The notes: generated from the sequence alone by a model not told the origin. Shown: positions 24,898-38,301, numbered from the stretch's first letter. The stretch is 64,000 nucleotides of DNA from Capsaspora owczarzaki ATCC 30864 (GCF_000151315.2 NW_011887303.1:618719-682718); one strand, 5' to 3'. Numbers and translations: made by a program.

Positions 24898-27046
24898 TTA
24901 CAATCCTCGGTGGGATTGAATGCGAGCATATTGGTTCATCTTTTGAAGATTCTCTTGTTGCACCATCTGCAACTGGGTGCCAAGATGGGCTGCATTTCGA
25001 TCGATCGACTGCAAGGCGTTGACGTGGTTGCCAAGAATCTGCAGAATTTGGTGGATCTGTCAAACAAAGAGGGGGCGGGACGCGGGGGGGGGGGGGGGGA
25101 CCCCATCCAAACGAAAAAAAAAATCCGCAGCACACACACATAAACCTTGGGATCACAGAAGCATGCGGGTGCTTACTGGAATGGCCTCGTCGCGTTGAGC
25201 ACCAGTCGACTGGTTCAAACTCGAAATCATTTCCTTGAGTGACTTTGACATTTCATCGAGCTGGGCGTTCATACTTTCAGCAAGTTGGAATCTGAGGAGA
25301 GTGATTTCAAGTGGTAGAACCGCTCCAAGAGTGAGCGATCGGCGAAGTGTGCTGCTACAAGAAGCAAGAAAAATGCCACCACCCAAACAGTACTCACGTT
25401 CGTTGACGGGCGCGGTCGGCATGGGGAACAGACCGAGCCTTGTTGTAAAGCTGGTCAACATCACCCTCAAGCGATTCGAGCAACTGGCCGAGTTCGCGCT
25501 GTTGTGTGTAAATGTACTCGACGCGCTGATCCAAGTCCTTCTGGGACGACTGGATGCGCTCCACCTCCTTGTGCAAGTTGATGATCTGTAAGCATAGAGC
25601 ACGCATTTTTGACAAGGTTAGAAAATGCATCCAATGCAACAGAAGAAGAAAAAAAAAAGAAGGATGAAAACAAATCCCCTCACCTGCTCGCCATTGTCGA
25701 CAAGCATCTTGTCCCACTCGGCCACTTCGATGGCTTGGGTGTTGAATGTGTTGACCATTTCCTCGAGCTCGCGAGTCCACTTGTTCACAATGTCTTCGAC
25801 GGAGAGATTTTTGAGATCCGAGTTGGCAATGGCGCTGGCAGGAACGGGTGCAGCAGCAGGAGCTGCAGCCGCAGCAGCTCCAGCGCCGAGAGCAGCAGGT
25901 GCGGCGGCACCAACTGCAGCAGCGCCAAGCGCCGGTGCTCCAAGCGCGGGACGAGGGGCGCCGAGTGCGCCGAGTGCGCCGACACCACCAAGAGCACCGG
26001 CAGCAGGGAGCGCGCCAGGTGCAGCGGCGCCAAGCGTGGGACGAGGAGCGCCGAGCGCGCCAGCACCACCGAGACCAGGCGCAGCAGCACCGAGACCAGG
26101 CGCAGCAGCAGCAACAGCACCGGCAGCCGGAACACCAACAGCACCGGCAGCCGGAACACCAACAGCACCGGCAGCCGGAACACCAACAGCACCAGGCAAT
26201 CCCATCGCAGGGCGGGGCGCGCCGGCACCAAGAGTCGGAACACCGCCAAGTGCGCCTGGCGCAGCGCCGACAGCGCCGACCGCGCCGACAGGTCGAGGAG
26301 CAAGACCTGCGCCAAGCGAAGGAATGCCACCTGCAGCTGGAGCAGCACCCGCAGCAGCAGCACCGGGAAGACCAATACCAGCTCCCGGAGCAGCAGCAGC
26401 AGCAGCGCCAATGCCACCAAGCGTCGGACGAGGAGCACCCATTGCTGGCATTCCGCCTAGACCAGGCGCAGCACCACCGAGTGTTGGCCTAGCAGCACCG
26501 AGCGCACCAAGACCAAGCCCGCCAGCAGCGCCAGGAGGAGCAGCAGCACCGAGACCGCCCATTCCCAAGCCACCGAGCGGCCGAGCAGCGCCTCCACCGA
26601 GCGCGCCCATCGCAGGCATGGCACCAACAGGAGCAGCACCAGCAGCACCTCCGATCTGGCCGAACGCAGGCGGGCGAGCGACGGCAGGCATGCCCATCGT
26701 GGGACGCGGAGCACCACCTGGCGCACCAGCAGCAGCTGGATTGAAGACCGGTTGCGCTGCGAAAGGCGAGCATCAAGGTGAGTGAGCAATGGCACGAACA
26801 GTAGGCACCTCGTTCTGAACATGCCAGAGAGAGAGAGAGCGTCGTCGTCATTGGGGGGAAGGGGGCAAAAGGGGCAAAAGAAGGAAGAGATCTCGCCTTC
26901 TTCCTCTTTCTTCCATTCACTTCACTTCAATCACTTCATTCACTTTTGGCTTTGACTCGTTTGTTGTTCTCGATAGACTTCTTCATTGCATAGAAACACG
27001 TTGTGTGGATGAGTTGAAGTTGAATTTGTGCTTCGTTTTTACCCAT
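24898..27046 (-). CDS. NUP62: Nup62/Nsp1 nucleoporin with LG-rich instead of FG-rich N-terminal domain
   Basis: Nup62/Nsp1 is a central-channel nucleoporin. Exons (minus): 27046-27043 (only ATGG), 26756-25684, 25585-25398, 25291-25177 and 25056-24898, giving 512 residues. The tiny first exon is inferred: a donor follows ATGG, and phase 1 joins it to CG CAA CCG, reading MAQPVFNPAAAG. Residues 1-290 are Ala/Gly/Pro/Leu-rich with about two dozen LG dipeptides and a single FG. A 24-base repeat (three copies) codes for AVGVPAAG. The C-terminal Nsp1_C coiled coil is clear: SVEDIVNKWTRELEEMVNTF, EWDKMLVDNGEQIINLHKEV, SLEGDVDQLYNKA, ending NQYARIQSHRGL. Coiled-coil identity is strong; the replacement of FG is the odd part. 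Confidence 0.87.
26116..26191. repeat. 24-base tandem repeat in Nup62 (three copies)
   Basis: Three near-identical copies of a 24-base unit (AGCACCGGCAGCCGGAACAC..) encode three successive AVGVPAAG octapeptides in the N-terminal domain of the nucleoporin. Their near identity suggests recent slippage. Confidence 0.85.
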
Positions 27047-27430
27047 TGAAACAATTGAAACAATTGAAACAAAAATGAAAGAGTGAAATGTGGCGGGAAA
27101 ATCGAAGCAAGTGCAAAACTCGAATGTACGATGGATGATCAGGGAATACATGTATGATAAAGGTGCGTTCTACTGGTAAGAGAGAGAAGGAGAAGGAGAA
27201 GGAGAAGAGGCGAACGAGGTAAAAAAAAAAAAAGGATCTCGTCGTGCGCCAAGGGGGATTTGTGCCTCCATACAGTACATTTGACAGAGTTCAATCACAA
27301 AAGAGGCAAACGGAAGAAAGGCCATGCATAACAACAACAACATCAACAACATCAACAACAACAACAAAAACACCACAAAAAAGGACGAAAAAAACATCAA
27401 AAACAACTGCCAGCGTTGCGAACGTCAAGT
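27047..27430. other. Intergenic stretch between ADSS 3' end and Nup62 start
   Basis: 384 bases holding purine-rich microsatellites (GAGAAG at 27180-27206, an A-run at 27221-27232 and a CAA/CATCAACAA tract at 27328-27372). No gene seen. It should contain the Nup62 promoter on the minus strand. Confidence 0.45.
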
Positions 27431-29775
<2,345 letters not shown>

Positions 29776-29919
29776 GGCTAAAAAAATGAATCAAACTAAA
29801 ATAGACTGAAATCATCATCATCATCATCATCAGGCTGAAAATCTGGTGGTTACTGTCTTTGGTTTCTGAGCAGCTCAGTTCTCAATTCGTTACACTTGTA
29901 AACTTGTATCTGGCTTCGA
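29776..29919. promoter_or_regulatory. Divergent promoter, ADSS / Ctf8
   Basis: Only 144 bases separate the two start codons; they include an ATC/TCA trinucleotide tract at 29812-29830. Both genes must draw their promoters from this interval or from the neighbouring transcribed sequence. Confidence 0.45.
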
Positions 29920-30716
29920 ATGACAGTCATTCCGGTCCGGTTGTCGCCGGAAGCGCGGTTGAATGCACCGCAGAATATCAACTTTGACACGGATTGGGTG
30001 ATTGTCGAGCTGCAGGGCGTCGTGTCCAGCAAGGCGCCCGAACTGGACGGTCTCACGGCGGGAATGCTCGCGTTCGACGACAAGGCAAGCAAAGAGCGCG
30101 TTGCCGAAGAGCAATGTCCCCATCGAGCATCCAACACGAGAAATAACAAGCTGACGTGTTAACCTTGCCAATTGACAGGGCAATCCAAACCTCACCATCG
30201 GGCAGCAGATGCTGGTCGGGAAGGTCACTCCGTTGAAGACGCCGATCGCAGTCATGCGCCGCAAAACAAGCACCACGGACGCCGCTCATTCGCAAACGAG
30301 TGACACGCCTCAGAATAATGGTCAGTGATTGTGGCCTGTTGGCAGAGAAGAGAAGAGGAAGACTGGGCACGGGTGGCAGCACAAGGAAAAATGGCGCCAA
30401 AACGATGAATCTCCCGCCAAATGTTTTGTGCATCAGCACAAGTGCGCAGGACACCGACCTCCCGCTGCACGAGACTTGTATGTTATTGAATTTTGGTACC
30501 AACTCTTCTTGTTTGTTTTTTGGATTGATTGGCGATTTAGACAACAATGCCATGCAAATAGAGCCGCCATCACACCCGCAGCCAAGTCCGCAGCACCCTG
30601 CAGCATCCACATCAACAGAATACGAGATTGCGGCGATTGTACACCACAAACTCTTGTTCAAGACACGACCAAAGAATCTACTCAGCGAATCTTCACGCGA
30701 AAAGCTCACCTCTTAG
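29920..30716 (+). CDS. CHTF8: Ctf8/CHTF8, subunit of the alternative Ctf18 clamp loader
   Basis: Ctf8 pairs with Dcc1 in the Ctf18-RFC complex that loads PCNA and supports sister-chromatid cohesion. Exons are 29920-30084, 30179-30320 and 30541-30716, giving 160 residues (human 121). Family marks: DWVIVELQGVV; LTIGQQMLVGKVTPLKTPIAV; and the C-terminal YEIAAIVHHKLLFKTRPKNLL. The first intron begins with GC, not GT (AAG|gcaagc), and keeps frame only if spliced there. The second intron (220 bases) is open in one frame, so retention would add about 73 residues; relatives do not have them. A His/Pro/Gln linker is inserted before the C-terminal motif. Confidence 0.88.
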
Positions 30717-30739
30717 GCTTTTTCTGCCACAATTTTTCG

Positions 30740-30770
30740 TCGTTTCGTTTCGTTTCGTTTCGTTTCGTTC
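30740..30770. repeat. TTTCG pentanucleotide array
   Basis: About five copies of TTTCG in the 3' flank shared by Ctf8 and alanyl-tRNA synthetase. Probably slippage; no role suggested. Confidence 0.8.
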
Positions 30771-30929
30771 GTACATAAACAATCTCCCCGGTTGCTGTTT
30801 GTCTAGTGCACTCGTTTGACTTCATTGCATGATATTCAAGTGACAAAGCGAGAAGGAATCCAAGACGGGCAAGGCAACACGACGATTCGATGGAAACGAA
30901 AACGCACTCAATGTTTGTTTTTGTTTGTT

Positions 30930-33900
30930 TTACTGCAGGCGTGCAGCAGCAAACTTGGTAGCAGCGTCGATGACTGCAGCGTGATCGCTGCCAGTGCCGC
31001 TGGCCTGGCCAACAGTGTCAGCACCACCGGTCTTGGTGTTGCTGAGGCTCTTGACAGCCTCGGTAACCCACTCGCCAGCCTTAATCTTGCCAACCAGTGC
31101 CTGGCAGAGAGATCGAAAAGCAAAAGAGCGAGTGAGAATACGAAACGGTCACCTCAACACGCCAATTAAGAAAACTGTGTCTCACCTTGGGCACGCTGGC
31201 AACAGCAATGATGGAATCGCCGTCCTTGGAGACAAGGAGACCAGCGGCGTCCTTGGCAGCGCTCAGACCAGCAGACATGGCCTGTCAATTTCAAAAAGAG
31301 TAAAACAAAAAAAAACAGACCAAGATGTGAGAAACAGCCGACAAAATGAATGGACTCGACTCAATAAACGCGTGCGCCGTACCTTGCGGTTGCCGTTAAT
31401 GTCAACAAAGGCAACAACGAAGGGGGCGCCAGCATCAATACGCTCCTTGACAGCAGCAGTGGCCTGTTTGAGGAGAACAGTGTTCAAAAAACAAAAAAAA
31501 AAAAGTCAGCTCACAAACACCACCTTCATAGCCTTCACACCATCCCTTTTTTTTCTTCTTCTGAACGTACAATCTTGGTCTGCTCGGCTTGCTGGGCCTT
31601 CTCATGGTCGCTCACGCGCTTGCTGATGGCAGCAATGGCGGCCTTGATCTCGTCCTTGCGGAAGCTGGGGATGACGGCAGTGTCAACCGACTCGATGAGG
31701 GAGGGAAGCTCGCGACCGAGTTGGCCGATGGGGATTTCGGAAACCTGCTTGACCTTGGCCTCGAGCTTGTCGGCAGTCTTGTAGGCCTCGATGGCCTCCT
31801 TGCCGGTGATGCCCGAGATGCGGCGGATGCCCTTGGCAATGCCCTCCTCGCGGAAGATGGCAAAGCGACGGGCGTCGCGGGTGCGGTCAATGTGCGTGCC
31901 GCCGCAGAACTCGATCGAGTAGCCCTTCCAGGAAGCGGACGCCGGGTCGGCGAGGAGCTTCTCGACGGGGACGCCGACAGACACGACGCGGACGGGGTCG
32001 GGGTAGACCTCGTCAAAGACGGCGCGCAGGCCGGCAACCTCCTTGGCAAGGTGCAGTGCGGTCGGGACGCGGTAGACGGTCTCGTTCTTTTCAATAATGT
32101 CGTTGACAATCTTCTCAATCTTGCGGAGCTCCTCGGTCGAGACGGCCTTGGGGTGGCTAAAGTCAAAGCGGAAGTTGTCGGGGCGGACGAGCGAGCCCTT
32201 CTGGTCGACGCTGTTGCCGAGGACCTCGCGCAGGGCAAAGTTCAGCATGTGCGTGGTGGTGTGGTTGGCCATGATGGGGAGACGGCGAATGTCGTCAATG
32301 CTGAGCGTGAGCTTGTCGCCAATGGAGAGCGAGCCGCCCTGAAGGCGACCGACGTGGAGCACGTACGGGCCGTAGACCTTGACGCTCTCGATGGCAAACT
32401 CGGACGCCTCGTTGTCGACGCGCGTGGCAAAGCCAGTGTCGAAAATCTGGCCGCCCTGCTCGGCGTAAAAGTTGGTCTTGTCGAGGACAATGCCGACCTT
32501 GGCGCCCTTGAGCGACTCAAAGTCGACGGTCGAGACGAGCTCCTTGCCGAGAGCAATGGCAACGATCGAGCCGACTGCAGACTCGAACGTGTACTTGTCG
32601 TTCTCCGAGCGGTAGTTGAACTTGGGCGAGTCGTCGGTGGCGGGGACACCCTTGTCCTTGAGGGCGCTAATGTTGTGGACGTCGAGCACGACCGTCTCCT
32701 CGGCCTCGTCGACCTTGCCCTTGGAAGCCTCCTTGGCGTCGGCCTCGGCAATCTTGAAGCCGGGCTTGTCGATGGTGAGCTTGAGCTCGGCGGCCATCAG
32801 CTCGGTGAGATCGAGGGGGAAGCCGTACGTGTCGTACAGGCGCCAGGCAACGAGGCCCTCAATGACGCCGTTCTTGGACGCGGCGGCAGCGCGCTCAAAC
32901 AGGCGCTTGCCGCGGTCGAGGGTCTTGCGGAATTGCGCCTCCTCCTCGTTGATAATGTCCTTAATGTCCTGGGGCGAGCGAACGAGCTCGGGGAAGAAGC
33001 CGCCGAGCGAGGTGCCGACAACGTCGACGAGCGAGGCAAAGAAGCCGGGCTTGGCGCCAAGCTTCTCGGCGCAGTAACGGACGGCGCGGCGGAGAACGCG
33101 GCGGAGCACATAGTCGCGGCCGGTGGGACCGGGGGCGCCGCCGTCGGCGAGGGCGATGGTGAGGGTGCGAATGTGGTCGGCAACGACGCGGTAGGCCATG
33201 TCCAGGCCGTCAGTGTCGTCAGCGCCAACCTTGCCAGTGTACGCGCGAATGCCGGTGGCAGCCTGGATGGCGGTAAAGTACGGCACAAAGACGTCAGTGT
33301 CGTAGTTGGAGCGCTTGTTCTGGAGGACGGAGACAATGCGCTCAAGACCCATGCCGGTATCGACGTGGCAGCGGGGCAGTTTTCGGAGCGACTGGTCGAC
33401 CTCGCGGTTGAACTGAATAAAGACCAAGTTCCAGATTTCGAGCACATCTGGGTCGTCGGCGTTGACGAGGGCCGCAGCGTCGCGGCCGCCGCCAATGCGG
33501 TCAAAGTGGATTTCAGAGCAAGGACCGCACGGGCCAGTCTCGCCCATCTCCCAGAAGTTCTCCTTCATGCCGTAGGGGAGGACGCGCTCGGCGGGCAGGC
33601 CGACGCTGAGCCAAATGTCGCGAGCCTCGAGATCGGCCTCCAGACCGGCCTTCTCGTTGCCGCCAAAGTAGGTCACGTACAGGCGGTTGGGGTCGAGCTT
33701 GTACACGACGGTGAGGAGCTCCCACGCCCAGCTGATGGCCTCCTTCTTGAAGTAGTCGCCAAACGACCAGTTGCCCAGCATCTCAAAGAATGTGTGGTGG
33801 TAGACGTCCTTGCCGACATCCTCGAGATCGTTGTGCTTGCCGCCAGCGCGGATGCACTTTTGCGAGTTGGCGGTGCGGCGGTACTTGGCCATGCGAGAGT

Positions 33901-34693
33901 TGGGGTCGGCGGTTCCGAGGAAGGCGGGCTTGAACTGAGTGAGGGGGGGGGGAAACATGTCAATCAAAACCGGGGGGTTAGGGTTAGTTCCTTGAATGTC
34001 AGAGCACCATCTCAGAGCACCATCTCAGAGCACCATCTCAGAGTGATTGAGATGGACTATGAGCAAAACCATTGAGGAACAGCATCCAACGAGTCTCGTC
34101 GCCACTTTTCCCAACCCCCGATCTTCCAACTACGTCGCAGTAAACATGTTCATGCCATTTTGCATCTGCCGTGAATGAGCATCAGCAACGGAAGGCCTCC
34201 ATTAAAAAAAAAAAAAAAAAAAAAAAGCAGGATCTGGTTTTTTTTTTTTTTTCCTTTTCCTTTTTGTCTTGCGTCATGGCAGAGAACGACGCTGCCGCCA
34301 ACAACAAGCAAGCGAGCGCACTGCTCAAAGTCCCAGACTGCGAAGGTTTGCGACGCCAATAGAGCGCGATGTGGAGCTCAACAGCAAGTCGCAACGAGGT
34401 TTGCAGTGTGGAACCATTGCAACACGAGGAATCCCCATTCCTTGTTTTTTATTTTTTATTATGCTGTCCTTGTCTCCCATTGAAAAAGCCCCCACTCGAT
34501 GGATGATTGATGATGCATGAGGGGAGGAGGCCTTTCGTACCTGGTTCATGCCGGCGTTGGCAAAGAGCAGCGTCGGGTCGTCGTGGGGAATGACGGACGA
34601 CGAAGGGACAAACTCGTGGCCCTTTGAGACGAAAAAGTCGACAAACTGCTGCCGAACAGCGCTCGCGGGCGCGGTGGTCCAGTCCACAGACAT
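30930..34693 (-). CDS. AARS1: Cytosolic-type alanyl-tRNA synthetase
   Basis: Charges tRNA-Ala and edits mischarged Ser/Gly. Exons (minus): 34693-34541, 33934-31571, 31463-31383, 31281-31186 and 31100-30930, giving 954 residues. The class II core starts [20 protein letters not shown] and [18 protein letters not shown], with motif 2 in [16 protein letters not shown]. The editing domain has the zinc-binding HTTTHMLN (reading NHTTTHML) and later CGGTHIDRT. The C-Ala/DHHA1 domain ends with [20 protein letters not shown]. There is no clear N-terminal targeting peptide, which suggests the cytosolic enzyme; dual targeting cannot be excluded. A 606-base first intron carries short repeats. It is convergent with Ctf8. 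Confidence 0.97.
33973..34045. repeat. Short tandem repeats in AlaRS intron 1
   Basis: Two TTAGGG-like units (GGGGTTAGGGTTAG) at 33973-33987 are followed by three and a half copies of a 13-base unit (CAGAGCACCATCT) at 34000-34045, all inside the first intron. Confidence 0.75.
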
Positions 34694-35013
34694 GGTGGTG
34701 AATGGAAACTAATAGAAAAAATAATGAAAGAGTGGAGAGGCCATAGATCGAAGCAAACGAAAATATAAATTACAAAAGGAAATTACTAAAAAACTCAAAA
34801 TCAAACAAAATCTGCTGCGAACACAAAGGCAAAAGAACAAAAACATCGCTCCAGTGAAGTGATCGGCACAACACACACGGACAAGAACGCACACCAAGCA
34901 AGAACACGATGGGGTACGTCATCGTCATCGGTGGCCGGGGAGGGGGCAAACTGGGAGCAACGCCGAGCGAACTTTTCGCAGCAAAAATCATTGTCAGATT
35001 TTTTTTTTTTTTT
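34694..35013. other. Intergenic stretch between metallothionein 3' end and AlaRS start
   Basis: 320 A-rich bases (plus strand). No gene seen. The AlaRS promoter on the minus strand should lie at its left-hand, 34694-proximal end. Confidence 0.45.
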
Positions 35014-35544
35014 TTACTTGCACTCAGTGGACGAGCTGGCAGAGCCGCACTTGCAAGAATCGCCGCACTTGCAAGAGTCGCCGCACTTGCAGCCAGCGCA
35101 GCCAGTCTTGGTGCAGGCCTTGACGCAGGCTTGGTCGCAGGTGTCGCCGCACTTGCAAGCGGCACCGCACTTGCAGCCAGCGCAGCCGGCCTTGGTGCAT
35201 GCCTTCACGCAAGCCTGATCGCAAGTGTCGCCGCACTTGCAGGCTTCGCCACATGCGCAGCCAGCGCAGCCAGTCTTGGTGCACGCCTTGACGCAGGCTT
35301 GATCGCAGGTGTCACCGCACTTGCAGGCGGCACCGCACTTGCAGCCAGCGCAGCCGGCCTTGGTGCAGGCCTTGGTGGCATCAGCAGTGCCGCACTTGCA
35401 CGAGTCGCCGCACTTGCAGTCAGCGCCGCAGGTGCAGCCAGCCTTGGTGCATGCCTTGGCGGTGGTGTCGGCAGCGCCGCACTTGCACGAGTCGCCGCAC
35501 TGGCAGGCAGCGCCGCAGGAGCAGTTAGCGTTGGAGCAGGGCAT
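35014..35544 (-). CDS. Large Cys-rich metallothionein-like protein
   Basis: An intronless reading frame of 176 residues with 47 Cys (27 percent), arranged almost entirely as CxC, CxxxC and CxxC. No aromatic residues and very few hydrophobic ones. The core is a 28-residue unit (C-A-G-C-K-C-G-A-A-C-K-C-G-D-T-C-D-Q-A-C, then VKACTK) repeated about three times, flanked by shorter CKCGDSCKCG units. Metallothioneins bind Zn, Cu or Cd through thiolate clusters in the cytosol; typical ones have 30-80 residues, so this one is unusually long. The start at 35544 (MPCSNANCSCG) is the only ATG before the first Cys. Assignment rests on composition and spacing, as these proteins have little sequence identity between phyla. 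Confidence 0.85.
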   Translation of the reverse strand: MPCSNANCSCGAACQCGDSCKCGAADTTAKACTKAGCTCGADCKCGDSCKCGTADATKACTKAGCAGCKCGAACKCGDTCDQACVKACTKTGCAGCACGEACKCGDTCDQACVKACTKAGCAGCKCGAACKCGDTCDQACVKACTKTGCAGCKCGDSCKCGDSCKCGSASSSTECK

Positions 35545-36704
35545 TGTTGCTTGTTGGGAGTGTTTTTGGTCTTGGTTGATGGTCTGTGACGATGGAAACA
35601 ACGACGGGAAGATGAAAATGAGTGTGAAAATGAAAAAATCAAAAAAAAAAAAAACGCAATCGACCGCGCACATGTCAAAACCACCAACGCGAAACCCTCT
35701 CAACGGCACGACGTCAATGGGCAACGCAAGGACAAAACACGAGTACTGCAAAGTGTTATTTGCAGACGGAGAGGAGCCGTGGCGGAAGAAGAGGAGGAGA
35801 AGAAAGAGAAGAAAGGAACTCGAAAAAAAAAAAAAAAAAAAAAAGGGTTGTCGGCGTTTAGCTTCAGCCCCCCCCCTCTCACACACAGGCATCCGCGCAC
35901 CTCCCCCCTGTTCGGGAATAAGAGTGTGTAGTACAACACAACGAAGAGAATGACTGAATAGCAGAGCGGAAACGCAAACCGAAGACAAGTAAGAAACGAA
36001 AAGGACTTACAAAAAAGAGGAGTGATTGAAATTAGCATTGCGCGCTTGCTGCTTTTTACTGCGCAGCCGTGCAGTTGTCCAACAGCGCCTTCCCCCGCCG
36101 CCCTGTGGCCCGTCCTGCTCGCCAGGGTGCATCAATCGACGGTGCACGTTGTAATGAACCAGCGGGCGGGTCGCAGGACCGAAGCGCAGTCGCAGCAAAG
36201 CGAAAAGCAAAGCGATTTTGACTGGTGAGAGTTGCTGCTCGCTGATTGGTCGGCTGAAAGTTGGACAACCCCAAAAGCGGAAGTCCCTCGGTTGTCAGAC
36301 ACTCGATAAATTGAGCATTCGAGCATTTGTCAGTCAATCAAGTATCGACTCTGAGCAGAAAATGCGCGGTGGAGGCGTCAATCCTACTGCACTCCTACCA
36401 TCATGCGCGCAAACCAACAACCAACTGCAGCAAAACACCACAAGCTCACTCGTGGCACGTTTGCGTGTACAAAGCATGCCAAAGTAGCTCAAAACATTAG
36501 CTTGGGGGTGCTGACAACGCAAATGCACAATCGGGTGGAGAACAAGTTTGCCGGTCCTCTTCACTTCTTCCGCGCACTGCCTTCCTCCCCACTGCCAGCA
36601 CAAACAATCAGATGCATCAATATATCCTTCATTAAGTACTCTACATCTACAGTCGAAGGGCCAAACCCCGTGCAACGGGAACAATCAGGCGAAAACAAAA
36701 AGGG
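35545..36704. other. 1.16 kb intergenic region
   Basis: Between metallothionein (5' side) and the TRAPPC2 3' end. A-runs occur at 35641-35654 and 35824-35844, with a (GAA/GGA) purine tract at 35785-35815 that lies on the opposite strand to the metallothionein. ATTGG (inverted CCAAT) occurs at 36245. No coding exon that I can support. It probably includes the metallothionein promoter and a 5' UTR intron, but no metal-response element was recognised. Confidence 0.4.
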
Positions 36705-37718
36705 TCACAAGAACTTTTTCGCAAACGCTCGAACCTTTGCGTCGAAAGCCGGCGACGATATTGGTGTGTTGGGCTCGTAGAACGGATTCAGTAGTACCTG
36801 TGCATGGACGGTTCACGAGTGTGCCGGTGAGGATGGATGCGTTCGTTTCGAGCCAAAAGACAACGAAAGGGATTTTTTGCACAACCCCCCTCCTCCTCCT
36901 TTCTTCCCCGCACTCCACTACGCCCGCTCACTCTTGCGCAAAACACACTCCCCATGCTATGTAGCTCAATACACCACAGAGCCGTCTTGTTATTACCTTG
37001 ATGTACACTTCGTACACTTCTTGGAAGAAATTCTTGATGCCATCGTCGTTCTTGGCGTCGTGCAGCAGCATCAGCCGGACATTCCCCACTGTCACAAACG
37101 CTGAAATGAACAGCTCGTTATACTTGTCCACTACCTTGAGGTGCCTGTGTCACGCATCAGACGAAGTCAATTTTGGGGGTTTTGTTCTGAAATTGCTGAG
37201 CAAATTCGAGAAGGTGGCCTCTTCTTACATGTTGTTGGTCGTCCACATTGCCTCGTCCACAATGTCCAGTGCAGAGTGCAATACAAATTGATTGAGAGGT
37301 TTGTTTTCTTCTTTCTGTGAGCGGCAGAGGCATGCGCAAGAGGAACAGTGAGATCCGAGCGAATCAGTCGACTGAACGACCACACGGGGCCATCGCTCAG
37401 CAGGCAGAACTTTGCAGCCAACGTTACCCCTGCAGTCACTGGTGCGGCTTGAGCAGACACGGCGAGCGAGGACGCAGCGGCGACGGACGAGACGCTTGGT
37501 CCGTTCAGCACAGATGAAGTCGCCTGCTGCTGCTGCTGCTGCTGCTGCTGCCCTGCTCCGGACGCTCCTCCCGATGCTCCCCCAGCAGCAGCACTGGCGC
37601 CGGTCTTTGCAGCCACAGCCGAGCCCGCCGTTGGTGCCGCAGCGAGATCGAGCTCGTAGATCGGGTTGTCCTTCGCCCCGACGATCACAAAGTAGCTGGT
37701 GCCTCCACTGCTCGACAT
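36705..37718 (-). CDS. TRAPPC2: TRAPPC2 (sedlin/Trs20) with a long low-complexity insertion
   Basis: TRAPPC2 is a longin-fold core subunit of TRAPP tethering complexes at the ER-Golgi interface. Exons (minus): 37718-37428, 37314-37229, 37144-36997 and 36797-36705, giving 205 residues against about 140 in animals. The first strands [18 protein letters not shown] are followed by about 65 inserted residues rich in Ala, Gly, Ser and a Gln9 run. The family sequence then resumes: [57 protein letters not shown] and [12 protein letters not shown]. The insertion sits in the loop between strands 2 and helix 1. It is divergent from the Ube2v gene with 121 bases between starts. Confidence 0.93.
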
Positions 37719-37839
37719 TGTTGTGGCCAAACAAATCTAGTAGACTGAGACTTGCAATCCACTATCAAACGTTTACACTTGATTCTGAATTTGTTTTTTG
37801 CAGTCCTTTTTGTTGTTGACATTTTTTTTTCTTAGAATC

Positions 37840-38301
37840 ATGGCTTCGTCTGCTGGTGCAAGCGTCGTTGGTAAAAATCAAAAAAAAAAAAAAAAAAAAG
37901 CAATGCAACGCCCAGCCAAAAAAAAAAATAAAAAAATAAAAAATACAGTGAAAATGGTTTGTTTGGCTGGGCTGACGATTTGGTTTGCGTTGTTCTACCG
38001 GTTGTGAGCCGCTCGGTCTGATTTTGACTGCGGGCGCGGTTGGCGGTTGTTTTTGCGTTGCAAATGTCACTGCTTTGGCGCTGGACGACGCTTTGGTGCT
38101 TTGGGCGAGCAATCCTATTGCATCAACACCAAAAAGTTCTCGATTTTTTTTTTTTATGTTTGATGCTGTGTTTGTTGCCCAAGACGAGGGCGATTGAGAC
38201 CAACGGGCGTCGCATCCACTGCTGGTTTGCAAAACTGCCATTTCATGATGACAAGCGGCGCGGGCTGCAGCGCGGCTGGATTTCGAACAATGCGATCCCC
38301 A

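Noticed and set aside
25625-26785. 386-codon Ala/Pro-rich plus-strand frame
   Set aside because: Antisense shadow of the Nup62 low-complexity exon.
33973-33987. Interstitial telomere repeat
   Set aside because: Only two TTAGGG-like units inside an intron; too short to indicate a telomere or fusion point.
31589-34075. 828-codon open frame on the plus strand across alanyl-tRNA synthetase
   Set aside because: Antisense shadow of the main AlaRS exon; same composition effect as over SERCA.
34909-35589. 226-codon plus-strand frame rich in Ala/Leu over the metallothionein
   Set aside because: Antisense of a repeat-built, Cys-rich gene; the repeats themselves create the open frame. The minus strand has the metallothionein pattern and a proper ATG.
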